64,000 nt of DNA from Streptomyces tuirus (GTDB lineage Bacteria; Actinomycetota; Actinomycetes; Streptomycetales; Streptomycetaceae): positions 496,001 to 560,000 of the forward strand of contig JAGTPG010000002.1 in the NCBI GenBank assembly GCA_018195615.1. Reading direction: 5' to 3'. A program made the position numbers and the translations under genes. Below, one piece after another: positions 16,379-27,173 of the stretch (its first letter is position 1; each line of letters begins with the position of its first letter). The notes under the pieces are model-generated. The model was not told the origin of the DNA. It did not search any database and saw nothing but the letters and a program-made list of their open reading frames with translations.

Positions 16379-17031
16379 GTGGACCGCCAGATCCCCCGGC
16401 ACAGCCGCCCCCGACGACCTCCCCCGTGTCCTGCTGTGGCGGTGGCGGCGCAACCCCTGCGGCGCCCCACCGACCTCGCGCAGGCGTGGATCGCCCTCGC
16501 CCTGTTCCTCGCCGTCCTGGCCGCCACCCCCGCCGTCATGTTCCTGGCCGGCGATGCCGCCTACCGTCACCACCTGCAGACCGCCCGTCATCAGGCCGCC
16601 ACCCGGCACCACACGACCGCCGTCCTGGTCCACGACGCCCCACGCCACCCCGAACCCGGTTCGGACGAGGCGAAGCAGACGCGGTACCCGGTCACCGTCC
16701 GCTTCACCGACCCCCACGGCACCGTCCGCACCGCCGAGACCGACGTCGAACCCGCCCTGCCGTCCGGCAGCAGTGTCCGCGTCTGGGTCACCACCGACGG
16801 AGAGATCACCGAACCGCCCTGACCCGGGCACAGGTCCGCAACCGCACCATGGTCCACGCCGTCCTCGCCGCCCTCACCGTCCCCGTCATCGCAGCCGCCG
16901 CGTACGGCTGCACCAGCCGCCGGCTGGAGCGGCACAACCTCGCCCGCTGGGACACTGACTGGGCCCGAACGGCCCCCGGTGGACCACATCCACATGACAC
17001 GGCCCGCCGAGCGGCGAGGGTGACCGGCTGA
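16379..17031 (+). pseudogene. Rv1733c-like membrane protein (copy 2), frameshifted
   Basis: After a GTG with AAGGAG upstream, the family motif appears in pieces: VLLWRWRRNP in one frame, LRRPTDLAQAWIALALFLAV in the next, then an external domain ending VRVWVTTDGEITEPP, and in a third frame MVHAVLAALTVPVIAAAAYG (helix 2) with the tail LARWDTDWARTAP. Breaks near 16412, 16452 and 16818 are all in C runs; restoring four bases gives 219 codons. It closes the DksA-like/MreB-like block. Confidence 0.7.
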
Positions 17032-17081
17032 GCCGCTCACGTAGTCTCCTCCACGCAGCACGTGCGACAGCTGGGGGATGT

Positions 17082-17563
17082 ATGAACAGGCGGGCATGCT
17101 GGGGCGCGGCGTGAGAGTCGGCCTGCTGATGGCTTGCGTTCCGGGCCTCCCTGGGCCGCTCTCGCTCTGGGGTGGCCGCGGTGGAATTTCCTGGCGGAGG
17201 GGACACTCAGCTTGCCGCTCGTAACGTGCGGTACGGCGGGCTGCTCTGTGGAGGAAGCCTGGTGGCCGGTGTGCTGATGGGCTTGATTCTCGGTGGGGAC
17301 TGGCTCTGGCGTCTCGCGCCACCACCCGCGCATGGGTGCATGCCCTCGTAGGAGCACTGCTCGGAGTGCTGGTCTTCCCGGCCGAGTTCGTGGTCGTCAC
17401 GCTGGGCACGGACGGCGCTTATGCGCAGCTCGGGACGACTCTTCTGGCATGGCCGGTCATGGTGGTGGTGGCAGCCGCACACAGCGCCGACATCGTGGGC
17501 CGCACCCGCGCACGCCGGTGGCTCTGGACTCCAGGACCCACACAGTGGCTCGGGCGGGGCTGA
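17082..17563 (+). pseudogene. hypothetical membrane protein, several frame breaks
   Basis: Fragments in all three frames suggest one small membrane protein: an N-terminal hydrophobic part after ATG 17082 (VGLLMACVPG), a second segment YGGLLCGGSLVAGVLMGLIL, and a last open piece from 17336, HALVGALLGVLVFPAEFVV through LLAWPVMVVVAAAHSADIVG to the stop at 17563. No family is recognised. At least three base losses are needed to join the parts, so boundaries are uncertain. Confidence 0.35.
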
Positions 17564-17609
17564 CCGCGCCGAGCCTCAGTGATGCCGTTCTGGGCTGCGT
17601 CAGAGGGGC

Positions 17610-20600
17610 CTAACGCCGCTGGTTTCCGATGGTGACGATGCCCTTCGTCCTGGCGCCGGTCTTGTTGTCGTAGAGGACATCGCCGGTGGACTTCTTCCAG
17701 ATCCTGATGCGGAAGGTGTCCGGGCCGTCGGTGGCGGTGACTCTGAAGCCGTAGCCTCCCTTGCCGCCCACCGTGCCGGTGCCCTGGTAGACGGCCTGGG
17801 AGTCGTTCACCACGAGCCAGTCGGAGCCGGTCGAGCGGAAGGTGAGCCGGGCGGGGCCGAAGACGAACGTGGCCTTGCCGGTGGGGCGGTGGCTCCCTTC
17901 CGGTACTGGGCGTCCAGGGTGAACGCCGCCTTGCCCGTCAGTCCCGGCTTCGCCGGGTAGGCACCGGCCGGCGAGGTGATCGTGCCGACGCCGACCGCGG
18001 GTCCGGCGGCACGGTCGTAGACGATCAGCTCCGCGAGCGTGGTGGTGTCCGTGCCCTCGTCGTCGTCGGTGACCGTGACGACCGGGCGGTGGATGCCCGC
18101 GTCGTCGTAGACGTGTGCGGCGCGGCAGCCGGAGTCGGTGACCGTGCCGGTCGTGGGCCGGCTGCCGTCCTTCCAGTCGACCTCGCAGGTCTGGGTGTCG
18201 GCCGTGCCCGGGTCGTCGAAGGTGGCCGTGACCACGGCGGGCTTGCCCACCGGGACGGGTGAGCCGGGGCCGTCGGCGGACGTGATAGCCGGGGCGGCGT
18301 TGGAGACCTTGACGGTCGCCGTGTCGGTGCCGCGTCCGCCGGTCAGGGTGACCTCGAAGGTGCCGTTGTCGGTGCAGGTGAGGGTCGTGCGGGCGGCTGT
18401 GGGGTCCTTGACGGCGCACGGGGCGCCGTCCTGGACGGTCCACTTGGCGGTGCCCGCGCCGGAGACGGCGCCGGCGAGCGTGATCGGCTCGCCCTCGGTG
18501 CCGGTGGCGTCCGGCCCGGCGTGGACGACGGTGACCGGGTCGATGCCGCCGAGGGTCGGAACGACCTTCTCGATCAGGCCGTCTGAGCCGAACTCCAGCT
18601 TGTCGATGGTGGTTTCGCGGTGGGTGCCGTCGCCGCCGGGATGGCGAAGCGGTGGTAGGCGATGTACCAGTCGTCGGTGTTGGGGACGTGGACGACGGAG
18701 TGGTGGCCCGGGCCCTTGATGCCCAGGGACAGGTCCTTCTCGAGGATCACGCTCCGCTTGGTCCAGGGCCGGTGGGCGAGGGGCCGGTCGCGTAGGCGAC
18801 GCGGTAGTTCTCGTCCCGGGTGTCGTTCTCCGACCACATGAAGTAGTAGGTGCCGTTGCGCTTGATGACGAAGGTGCCCTCGTTGTAGCCGCTCGGGTGA
18901 TGTCCGTGACCTTCGAGGTGTCGATGGAGGTCATGTCGTCGCCCAGCGGGACGACGTAGGCGCGGCCGTTGCCCCAGTAGAGGTACTTCTTGCCGTCGTC
19001 GTCGGTGAAGACCGCCGGATCGATCATCTGGCCGCGGAAGTCACCGGCCTTCAGCAGCGGCTTGCCCAGGGCGTCCTTGAACGGTCCGGTGGGCGAGTCG
19101 GACACCGCGACGCCGATGTTCGCGTCGGCGCAGAAGTAGAAGTAGTACTTCCCGTCCTTCTCGGTCATGGCCGGCGCCCAGGCCCTGCTGTCCGCCCAGC
19201 TGACGTCCGGCCCAGGTCGAGGATGACGCCGTGGTCCTTCCAGTGGACCAGGTCGGTGGAGGAGTAGGCCTTGAACTGCGTGCCGCTCCAGCCCTCGAAG
19301 CCGTCGGTCGTCGGGTAGATGTAGAAGGTGTCGCCGAAGCGCTCGATGTCCGGGTCGGCGTTCAGGCCCGGCAGGACCGGCGTCTTCATGATCAGCGCCG
19401 AGACCTTCCAGGTGCGCTTCTTGCCGTCGGACCCGGTGACCTCGTACGTCACCGGCTGGGTGAAGTCGCGCTCGGTGCCGGAGGCAGGGCTGATCGTCGC
19501 GCCCTCGGCGAGCTTGAACTCCGGTGCCAGCGCGGTGAGATCGGTCCCTTCCTTCATCGGCAGGGTGATCGTGCCGCCCGCGTTGTCGATGAGCGCGTCG
19601 ACCTTCAGCGCCGGGTGCGTCGCCTTGGCGATGCCCGCCGTGTTGCCGCTGAGTTCCATGACCTCGGCGCCCGTGAGGGCACGGTCGTAGATGCGGAAGT
19701 CGTCGACCTCGCCACCGAAGTACGGGTCGGCCGCGTACAGGGACCGGCCGATGTAGCCGGTGTAGTCCTTGGCCGCGTCGTACAGCTCGGACGGTTTGAT
19801 GGTGGTCGTCGTGCGGGCCGCCTCGACGCCGTCGGCGTACAGGATCATCGTGCCGGTGGCGCCGTCCAGCGTCACCGTGACGTGCCGCCACTGCCCGGGC
19901 GTGAGCTGCGAGCCGGCCGTCAGCTTCGACTCCGCCGACCAACTCGCCTTCGTGATGGCCGAGTAGAGGCTGGAGCCGCCGTTGGACGGAGTGGCGAACA
20001 GATACTTGTCACTGTCGGGCCCGAGCCCGAACAGCCACTGGAAGCTGCTGCCGCCCTTCCACTTGGCGTACGTCGACACCGTCACGCTGTCGGCGTTCTT
20101 GAGCACGCCGTTGGGGATTTTCACGTACGGCGAGTCCGAGCCGCCGGACATCTTGAACGAACCGCCCTCGACGCCGGTGCCGAAGTCGGGCGTGCGGACG
20201 TACGTGCCGTGGTAGCCGTGCCCGCTGGAGTCCCGGGCGATGTTGCCGCCGGTCTCGTCGAAGTCGTAGTGCAGGAGCAGGTCGGCCGGGACGTCCGGCC
20301 CCTCCTCGGACACGGTGACCTCGGCCCGGACCGGGAACGCGGCGCCGTCCGGCAGGCTGCCGGTCACGGTGAAGGTGCCGGCCTGGGCGTACTTCGACGC
20401 CGGTACGTCCTCCCAGGTGACCGCGACGGGACGCTTGACGCCGTCGGCGTACTCGGCGATCACCGTGGCCGGCAGCACCGGGGCCTTGCCGATCCCGGTC
20501 TTCACGGAGACGTCCTCGACGCTCCGCACGACCTGGTCCGGCTGGTAGGCGCGCAACAGCCGGTCGTACTCGGCCTGGGTGACGGGCAGCACGGTGCCGT

Positions 20601-22820
20601 GGCGGGGCTTGGCGGGCAGGTCGTAGCCGGTGGAGGGGGTCCAGGTGCCGGAGTCGAGGTCGGTCGTCTCGAACGGGATGTAGCCGCGGCCACCGAACTC
20701 GTCGAGGAACGCGTACCACTTCTCCTCTGTGTTGGACTTGAACACCAGCGGCCCCTCGGCGGCGTTCATCGCGCCCTTGCCGATGCCCTCGGCGACCGGG
20801 TCCAGGACGGATTCAGGATCGAGTCGCTCTTCTCCTGGAAGATGAACTTGCTGTTGGGCGTGGAGGAGGTGTTGTTCCGCTCGTCCTTGGACAGCCGGTA
20901 GTACGTGCCGTCGTGCCGGATCATCGTGGAGTCGATGACCGAGTAGCCGCGGTCGATCCAGACCTTGGGCTCGCTGAAGGTGTAGAAGTCGCGGGTGGTG
21001 GCGTACATCATGCGGTTGTACGTGTCGCCGGAGTGGTCGGCGTTGTCGTACAGCTTCGACGCCCAGAAGACGACGTACTCGCCGCGCTCGGCGTCGTAGA
21101 AGGCCTCCGGCGCCCAGGTGTTGCCGGCGCTGTCGGGCGAGACCTTGACCAGGCGCTGGTTCGTCCAGTGCACCAGGTCGGTGGACTCCCAGACCATGAT
21201 GGACTTGCTGCCGGTGCGCTGGGAGGCGTCCCAGTCGCCGTTGCCGTAGATCCTGAGGTCGGTGGCGATCTGGTAGAACTTGTCGCCCTCCGGGGAGCGG
21301 ATGATGAACGGGTCGCGCAGGCCCTTCTCGCCGAGCGTGGAGGTGAGGACCGGTTTGCCGTCGTTCAGCTCGCGCCAGTGCAGCGGGTCGTTGCTCTTGC
21401 TGAGGGCGGCGTAGAGCTGTTCGCCGTCCGAGGTGCCCTCGCCGGTGAAGTAGCTGAACATGTAGCCCTTGAGGGGCGCGTCGTCGGGCAGTTCGGGCAC
21501 TTTGGCCGTCATGACGCGGGTCGCCGTGGCCTCGCCCTTGGTGACGGTGGCGGTCAGCTCGACGGTGGTGGCTCCGTCGCCGTGCGCGGGACGGTTGACC
21601 TTGCCGTCGGCGGAGACGACGTCCGGCTTCGCGGAGGACCAGGTGACGGTCGTGCCGTACTTGCCGCTCTTGGGCAGGGTGAGGTTGCCGCGGGCGTCGT
21701 CGAGGTTGTGGACCGTGAGCGCCTCGGCGGCCTCCCGGGTGGCGGCGGCGGCGTCGAGCGCGGGCCGGACCGTGACGTCGAAGGTCTTGGTGCCGGTCAC
21801 GGTGCCCTTCTTCAGGGTCGCCGTGAGCGTGGCGCGGCCGTCCGGTGAGCCGGCCTCGGGGCGGGTCACCTTGCCGGTGTCCGACACGACGGACGGGTTG
21901 TCGCTGTCCCAGGTGATGGAGGAGCCGCCGGCCGGGCCGGTCCTGGGCAGGTCGAGGTCGGAGGTGACGGCGCTGGTGTCACCGAGGGTCAGGGCGTCCT
22001 TGTCGTCGGCGATGCCCTGCGTGGCGACGGGGAGGGAGAGCTGCTCGACCTCAGGGCCGTCCAATGCCCGGTCGTATACACGGAAGTCGCGTATCCGGCC
22101 CTTGAAGAGCTTGTCGCCGTCGTAGACGGACTTGCCGATGTAGTTGGCCTTGGTGGTGCCGGAGCCGATGGCGCCGGGCGTGGTGGTGACCGAGGTGTTG
22201 CGGCCGACCTCGACGCCGTCCTCGTAGAGCACTCCTGTGGAGCCGGTCTGGGCGTAGGTGATGTGCTTCCACACGCCGCGGGTCAGGTTGTGGGAGTCGG
22301 ACGGCTTGGTGGTCTGCTCGGTCGACCAGTTGCCCGTCGCGACGGAGGTGCGGAAGGAGTTGCCGGTGGTGAACAGGTAGCCGTTGCCGCTGCCCGCGCT
22401 GGTGTTGCCGAAGCCGTAGAGGAAGTACGGCGTGCTCTGGGCGGGGTCGATCAGTACGTCCATGGAGACGGTGATCGAGTCCATGCCCTTCATGATGTCG
22501 TCCGGCACCTTGATGTAGGTGTCCGACCCGTTGAAGGCGAGCCCCTGACCGGATGCCGACCAGTCGGCGGTGCCGTTGACCGTGCCGTTCCGGCCGTTGC
22601 CGGAGGCGTCGGTCACGGTGCCGCCGGAGCCTGCGTCGAGCTTGTACCACAGGGCCAGGCCGTCGGTGATGTCCACGGCTTCGGCCGCCGGTGCCGCTTC
22701 TGCGGGAGCGATGGGTCCGGCGAGGGTGAGCAACATCGACGCGGCGGTCAGTCCGGCGAGATGGCCCGCCCGACGTCTCGCGCCGCTGCGGAGTCGTGCC
22801 GATCGTGCGACGTGCGTCAT
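17610..22820 (-). pseudogene. giant secreted GH43 protein with two catalytic domains, six frameshifts
   Basis: ATG 22820 has AGGGAA upstream and starts a signal peptide. Approximate order: LamG (55-235, LALWYKLDAGSGGTVTDASG), Ig-like repeats (240-410), five-bladed GH43 domain 1 (415-690, GLRDPFIIRSPEGDKFYQIA, NTWAPEAFYD), a second LamG (840-1010, LLLHYDFDETGGNIARDSSG), a short beta domain, GH43 domain 2 (1090-1400, LNADPDIERFGDTFYIYPT, SRAWAPAMTEKDGKYYFYF, GPGHHSVVHV), then PKD-like and C-terminal beta domains. The acidic DP, WAPE and related GH43 positions are present. Breaks near 20805, 19213, 18897, 18785, 18640 and 17893 each fit one lost base; repair gives about 1,738 residues. It probably debranches or cuts arabinose/galactose-containing plant polymers outside the cell. 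Confidence 0.8.
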
Positions 22821-23167
22821 GTCGAGGTTCCCTGCTGAGGCATGGCTGATGACGGACAAGGCGGAACGCGGAACGAGGAGCCGACGAGGCGCGGCAAGCC
22901 CTTGCCGTGAACCTGCCGTTACACGCAGGTGACGTGTGTTGCGAGAGTCTCAGGCGACACCCAGGGCAGCGTCAATAGGTTTCGAACAATGTCCGACAGG
23001 TCGAACACATCCGTCCGACTCGCGTTGTTTCCAGCCGCTGCCGGGCGACTGCGCAGGCAGGTCAAGGTTGTTCCTCAGGCAGGTCCCGATCATGCAAAAA
23101 GCATGGCCATGACACCCACCTGGTGCGATGGTCCTTGCCGCACAAATGATCTATCGACGGAGATGTC
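22821..23167. other. divergent intergenic region
   Basis: 347 bp between the GH43 gene and the small secreted protein gene. It contains the GH43 promoter candidate at 22947-22975. No open frame is convincing and no extended palindrome was seen apart from scattered GTCCGAC repeats around 22990-23030. Confidence 0.5.
22947..22975 (-). promoter_or_regulatory. candidate promoter of the GH43 gene
   Basis: Reading the minus strand, TTGACG (22975-22970) is followed after 17 bp by TGAGAC (22952-22947), about 125 bp before the ATG at 22820. The -35 is good and the -10 is weak. Confidence 0.35.
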
Positions 23168-23666
23168 ATGAGAAGTATCCACTTCAAGAAGAAGATGGCC
23201 GCCTGAGCCACGTCGATCGCGGCCGTGGCAGCCGTGATGGCGACCGCCGGTCCGGCGAATGCGGCGGAGTACACGGTCATGGACAACTGCGATGTTCCGT
23301 GGATCAACTGCTCTTACGGTGACCTGTGGCTGTTCTACAACTCGAAGGACATCGCCATCCAGGACGGCTACTACAAGTCGGCCTTCACGACGTTCTACGG
23401 CAACGTGTCCGACCACTGGGGCACCAGCCAGTACCAGGGATCGTCACTGACGACCTACCGGTACGTGTTCGGCAACGGCGGCTATGGCAACGGCCAGTAC
23501 ATGAAGAACAACGCGGCGTCCGTGCAGAACTGTGCACCGGACGACAACTACCGCGTGTATTACAACTCCGGCTACGGCGGCACATCTCAGTACTTCGCGA
23601 AGAACGGCCCCTACGGAGACTGCAACATCACCGACCTGATCCAACGCATCCTCCCACTTCGCATAA
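23168..23666 (+). pseudogene. small secreted peptidase-inhibitor-I36-like protein, in-frame TGA and frameshift
   Basis: GGAG precedes ATG 23168. The start MRSIHFKKKMAA is interrupted by TGA at 23204-23206, then the same frame resumes as the signal-peptide core ATSIAAVAAVMATAGPANAAE and a mature domain with NCSYGDLWLFYNS and ASVQNCAPDDNYRVYYNSG. A one-base break near 23640 restores NASSHFA and a stop at 23666, 12 bp before the next gene. The domain resembles the I36/gamma-crystallin-like inhibitors common in Streptomyces. ATG 23237 could start a shorter product but would lose the signal peptide's basic part. Confidence 0.55.
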
Positions 23667-23678
23667 GAAGGAACCCCC

Positions 23679-24694
23679 GTGAAGCACATCAAGCAGACAG
23701 CCGCCGCAGTAGCCTTGGCCGCTTCAGCTCTCCTGGTCAGTGCCTGTTCCTCCGGCACGACCTTGGACACCACGAAGGCCGCGGCTGACGGCAGACCGAT
23801 CGTGAACAAGGAAGACTGGCCCAAGAGAATCCCCACCAGTGGCCTGACCAAGGATCTGAGCCTTCCCCTGGAGACATACATGGCCTCCTACGAGGACCAG
23901 GTCACCGTCGAGCAGGCAGCCAACGATCTCCGGCAGTCCTGTATGAAGGATTACGGCATCGACCTGACGCTGCCGCGAGCGGGCGCCAACCCGCCTCCCA
24001 GTGACAACGACGCCAATATCGAACGCCGTTATGGCATCACCGACCGGGCCGAGGCCGAGAAGTACGGCTACGAACTCCCCCCGGCACTGCAGGAACACAC
24101 CAAGCAGACCATGCGTGATCTGTCCGAGGTCGAGGTTGAGGTCCTGACCGGCCACACCAAGCCGGAATCACCTAAAGCCCCCAGGGGATCAAGGCGGGAG
24201 AGCCCATCGCCGTTCCCGGCCAGGGCATGAAGCCCGCTCGGGCGGAGTACAACGGAAAGAAGCTGAAGACGGGCGGCTGCATCGGCTGGTCCAAGGAGCG
24301 ACTCGGCCTGAAGGAAACCGACCCCACCTTCGTGGCGCAGCTCGCCGGGGACAGCCTGACACAGTCGTTGAAGGACGACGAGGTCATCAAGGCGATGGCC
24401 GCGTGGTCGTCATGCATGGACGGCAAGGGACACAAGGGACTTGCCGATCCGTACAAGGCGATGGATCAGGGCTTCACGAATGACGGGCAGCCATCGGCGG
24501 AGTCCATCTCTCTGGCGGTCGACGACATCGACTGCAAGAAGCAGACGGACCTGGTGAAGGTCTGGTTCGGTGTGGAGTCTGCGATCCAGGACAAGCAGAT
24601 CGCCGACAACAAGAGCCGGCTGACCGGCATCAAGGGGCAGCACGACAAGGAAGTCGCCGCCGCGCGCAAGCAGATGACGGCTTCCGCCCGGTGA
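23679..24694 (+). pseudogene. lipoprotein of unknown function, one frameshift
   Basis: AAGAAGGAA precedes GTG 23679. The lipobox ALLVSAC places lipidated cysteine at about residue 23, so the protein is anchored outside the membrane. Two cysteine-containing halves (LRQSCMKDYGIDL and MAAWSSCMDGKGH) look like related alpha-helical repeats. Near 24178 the frame breaks in a C run (AAAGCCCCC); one added C gives 339 codons and joins PKAPQGIKAGEPIAVPGQG to the rest. No function is recognised. Confidence 0.65.
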
Positions 24695-25185
24695 GCGCTC
24701 GTGCAGTGGTGCCCGGACCGCGCATGATCCGGGCACTGTGGCTGATGGCGGCGTGTGTGGTGGCCGCCGGGTGTACGGACGGCACTACTGAAAGGGCACC
24801 GGCGTCGCAGCGGCCGGCGACTCCGAGCGCGGAGCAGAGCAGTCCGCAGGTGCGTCCATCGCCTGTGGCTTCGGTGCACTCCGAAGGCCGTACGCGCGTC
24901 CTGGAGTACGGAGACCTGGTCGTGCGTGCCACACCGGAAAGCAGCGGTGTGCGTACCGAGATCGAGGTAGCCAATACCTACAAGCGGGACGCCACCTACT
25001 CGGTCCAGATCAGCATCGCTGACGGTGAGGGCTGGACCGCGTACAACCGGTTCTGGCTCCAGGACGTCCCTCCGGGAAAAACCGGGCGGGCTGATGCGGT
25101 GATCGGCTCGCGAGACATGGGCCCGGTTCCGCAGGTACCGAAGATTTACGTCGATGAGTTCACTCCCATCGTCGACCGGCCGTGA
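24691..25185 (+). CDS. small lipoprotein
   Basis: Start GTG 24691 overlaps the preceding stop in GTGA; ATG 24724 is an alternative. Either way the signal ends in the lipobox VVAAGC. A Ser/Pro-rich spacer (about 35-60) leads into a beta-sandwich-like domain with RTEIEVANTYKRDATYSVQI and FWLQDVPPGKTGRADAV, similar in pattern to FxLYD-type extracellular domains. Translational coupling suggests it works with the lipoprotein upstream. Confidence 0.6.
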   Translation: MSARAVVPGPRMIRALWLMAACVVAAGCTDGTTERAPASQRPATPSAEQSSPQVRPSPVASVHSEGRTRVLEYGDLVVRATPESSGVRTEIEVANTYKRDATYSVQISIADGEGWTAYNRFWLQDVPPGKTGRADAVIGSRDMGPVPQVPKIYVDEFTPIVDRP

Positions 25186-25212
25186 GCGGGCCGGTGTGTG
25201 CGGCCCGCTCAC
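25182..25212. terminator. bidirectional terminator hairpin
   Basis: GTGAGCGGGCC (25182-25192) and GGCCCGCTCAC (25202-25212) form a perfect 11-bp stem with a 9-nt loop. It overlaps the stop of the small lipoprotein gene and lies between two convergent genes. Confidence 0.75.
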
Positions 25213-25224
25213 CACCGTTTCGGA

Positions 25225-25782
25225 TCAGGCCAGGCGGTTGCGGAAGACCTGGTTGAGGTAGTCACCCGCCGGTGACAGGACCAGATAATGGTCGTTGCCG
25301 CTGGGTACGGCGTGGGGAGTCACGGCCAGCGAGGTGTCGTTGTAGGGGCGCAGGGTGAAGCCCCGCTCGATGCCGGTGTCGGTGGTGTACAGATGCCACC
25401 ACTGCTGCTTGTTGGTGGCAGAGCATGTCTTGGTGGAGACCACCTTGCGGTTCTCGACACTGGCGGGCTGCAGGCAGACGTTGTTGCCGCCCGCGTTCTT
25501 GATCAGGAACGTGGTGGTGCTGTCGCCGACGGCCTGGTAGATCCACTTCTCGGTGTCGTAGACGACGCCGTTGTGGTCTTCCCAGATGTCCACGTACGTC
25601 TCCGGGTTCTTGGCGAAGCCGTTGGGGGTGATGTGCTCCCCGGTTTGAGTGTGGTCGATGAAGACTTCCTGGCCGGTCGGGACCGGCACGGGCGGGGCCG
25701 CGACGGCAGCGGTGGGAATCGCTGCCGTCGCCGTGGTGAGCAGGGCGGTTACCAGGATGCGAAGGACGGTCGTCTTGGTCAC
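25225..25782 (-). CDS. secreted ricin-B-like (beta-trefoil) protein
   Basis: 185 residues. Signal peptide MTKTTVLRILVTALLTTATA ends near AVAAPP (about 29). The mature part has the trefoil signatures NVCLQPASV, SATNKQQWWHLY and LSPAGDYLNQVFRNRLA, as in carbohydrate-binding ricin-type lectin domains, but only about one trefoil in length and no attached catalytic domain. It may bind extracellular or cell-wall glycans. Confidence 0.6.
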   Translation of the reverse strand: MTKTTVLRILVTALLTTATAAIPTAAVAAPPVPVPTGQEVFIDHTQTGEHITPNGFAKNPETYVDIWEDHNGVVYDTEKWIYQAVGDSTTTFLIKNAGGNNVCLQPASVENRKVVSTKTCSATNKQQWWHLYTTDTGIERGFTLRPYNDTSLAVTPHAVPSGNDHYLVLSPAGDYLNQVFRNRLA

Positions 25783-25935
25783 GGACGGTCTCCTTGTGGG
25801 TCACCGAATGCCAGCTCGGCCATCGTGAAGCCGAATTCCTGCCGACAGGAAGAAGAATGCTTTCTCCCTCACTCAAAGCGATGAAAAAACCAATGAACAC
25901 ATGGTTGGGGGTGGATTAGCCTCGATCATTCAGGA

Positions 25936-25964
25936 GGGCCCGTCAGCTTACTGACGGGCCCTTT
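25936..25964 (+). terminator. strong hairpin with T-run
   Basis: GGGCCCGTCAG (25936-25946), loop CTTA, CTGACGGGCCC (25951-25961), then TTT. The 11-bp stem is perfect. It lies at the edge of the IS1380 scrap; no plus-strand gene ends nearby, so it may be a relic of the element or act on read-through of either strand. Confidence 0.55.
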
Positions 25965-25989
25965 GTGGTGAGTGTTGATGGGGTTTTCG

Positions 25990-26190
25990 GAGTCTGCGTC
26001 GGTGATGGTCATGCCGACCGAGCACGACAGCCATCGGCCCCGCTGGGCGAGCCGGGCCACGAACTCGTGCGTGTCGCCGCCGGAATCGCAGCGGATGAGG
26101 GTCTGCCGCCCGCGTCGGTACCGCTTGGGCAGCTGGGCCAGGGCCAGTCGCGTGGCCTCGATGTGATCGGCGGCGGTGTTGCTCCGCGCC
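25990..26190 (-). mobile_element. IS1380-family transposase fragment
   Basis: Minus-strand residues SNTAADHIEATRLALAQLPK and RRGRQTLIRCDSGGDTHEF, then RGRWLSCSVGMTIT, match the central part of IS1380-type DDE transposases (the RCDSG aspartate is one catalytic acid). Both ends are missing and no inverted repeats are seen, so it is an old remnant of about 65 codons next to the reductase gene. Confidence 0.7.
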
Positions 26191-26239
26191 GGCCTGGCTG
26201 GCGACGCCGCGACCGCCGCCCTCAACAGGGACGCGTGGG

Positions 26240-27124
26240 TCAGTCGTCGCGGGGTTTGCCGAATTCGTCGATCAGCACGGGATACTGCTCTCCACCGTGT
26301 CCGGCGGCGATCGAGCGGTCGGCCATCGCCTTGATCAGCTTCGGCAGTTCGGCATTGACACCCACCGCCTCGCTCTCCTCGATCAGGTGTGCCATCGCCC
26401 GCGCGTCGGTCTCCAGGGCCGACACCTCGGCCGGGAAGGAGCCGCTGTCGATCTGCTCGGCGTATCCAGGCAGCCATTCGGCCACCCCGGCGGCGATCTG
26501 CTGCGCGAACGGCGCATACGTTGCGGCGTCAACACCGGCCGTCCTGAGCAGGGCAGTGCCCTGGAGCCACGCGTTCAGGACGCTCCACATCATGGCCAGT
26601 CCGGCCACGTCGTACAGGGACGCCAGTCCATGGTCCGCACCGAGGTAGGTGAGGGTACCGAGCGCGTCGAGTGTCGACTTGTGTGCCTCGAAGTCCGCCT
26701 GCGGACCGCTGTGCAGAATCACCGCCTCGGCGGTGCCGATGGTCGGCGGGATGGCCATGATGGCGCCGTCCAGGTAATGGGCGCCGCGCTGCTCCGCCCA
26801 TCGGGCGGCTTCCCGGGCCTGGGCCGAGGAGCCCGAGGTCAGATTGATCAACATCGTGCCGTCCAGCTCGACATCGCTCGCGCCGAACAGCTCGTGCACG
26901 GCCTGGTAGTCGGTGACGCAGATGATCGCCAGGGAACCTGCCTTGAGCGCGTCGCTCACCGTTGGCGCCAGCCGTGCACCCTCGGCCACCAGCAGGTCGG
27001 CCTTGGAGGTCGTACGGTTCCACACGGTTGTGGGATGCCCGGCCTTCAGGAACGCGTCGGCGAGTGCCTGGCCCATCCGTCCGAGTCCGATGACTGTCAC
27101 GGGAGTACGGGGTTTGTTGTCCAT
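26240..27124 (-). CDS. imine-reductase-like NAD(P)-dependent oxidoreductase
   Basis: 294 residues. The Rossmann motif TVIGLGRMGQALADAFLKAG is followed by VWNRTTSKA (NADPH phosphate-binding type), YLDGAIMAIPPTIGT and HGLASLYDVAGLAMMW. These blocks distinguish imine reductases from 6-phosphogluconate and beta-hydroxyacid dehydrogenases: the latter's catalytic lysine is absent. Asp in SLYDVA occupies the position linked to R-selective enzymes. ATG 27124 gives the usual length. Divergent from a MerR regulator that probably controls it. Confidence 0.8.
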   Translation of the reverse strand: MDNKPRTPVTVIGLGRMGQALADAFLKAGHPTTVWNRTTSKADLLVAEGARLAPTVSDALKAGSLAIICVTDYQAVHELFGASDVELDGTMLINLTSGSSAQAREAARWAEQRGAHYLDGAIMAIPPTIGTAEAVILHSGPQADFEAHKSTLDALGTLTYLGADHGLASLYDVAGLAMMWSVLNAWLQGTALLRTAGVDAATYAPFAQQIAAGVAEWLPGYAEQIDSGSFPAEVSALETDARAMAHLIEESEAVGVNAELPKLIKAMADRSIAAGHGGEQYPVLIDEFGKPRDD

Positions 27125-27173
27125 GGCAGCATCGTCAACGTTGATACCGGTGTGAAGGTCAAGCGAGGTTTCG
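27125..27173. promoter_or_regulatory. divergent MerR-type control region
   Basis: Only 49 bp separate the reductase and MerR starts. On the minus strand TTGACC (27162-27157) is followed by 20 bp and GACGAT, with an ACCGGT centre inside the spacer. Over-long 19-20 bp spacers with an internal dyad are what MerR regulators act on. Exact elements are uncertain. Confidence 0.4.

Noticed and set aside
23204..23206. Selenocysteine at the in-frame TGA
   Set aside because: It lies in a signal peptide, with no SECIS-like hairpin or catalytic context.
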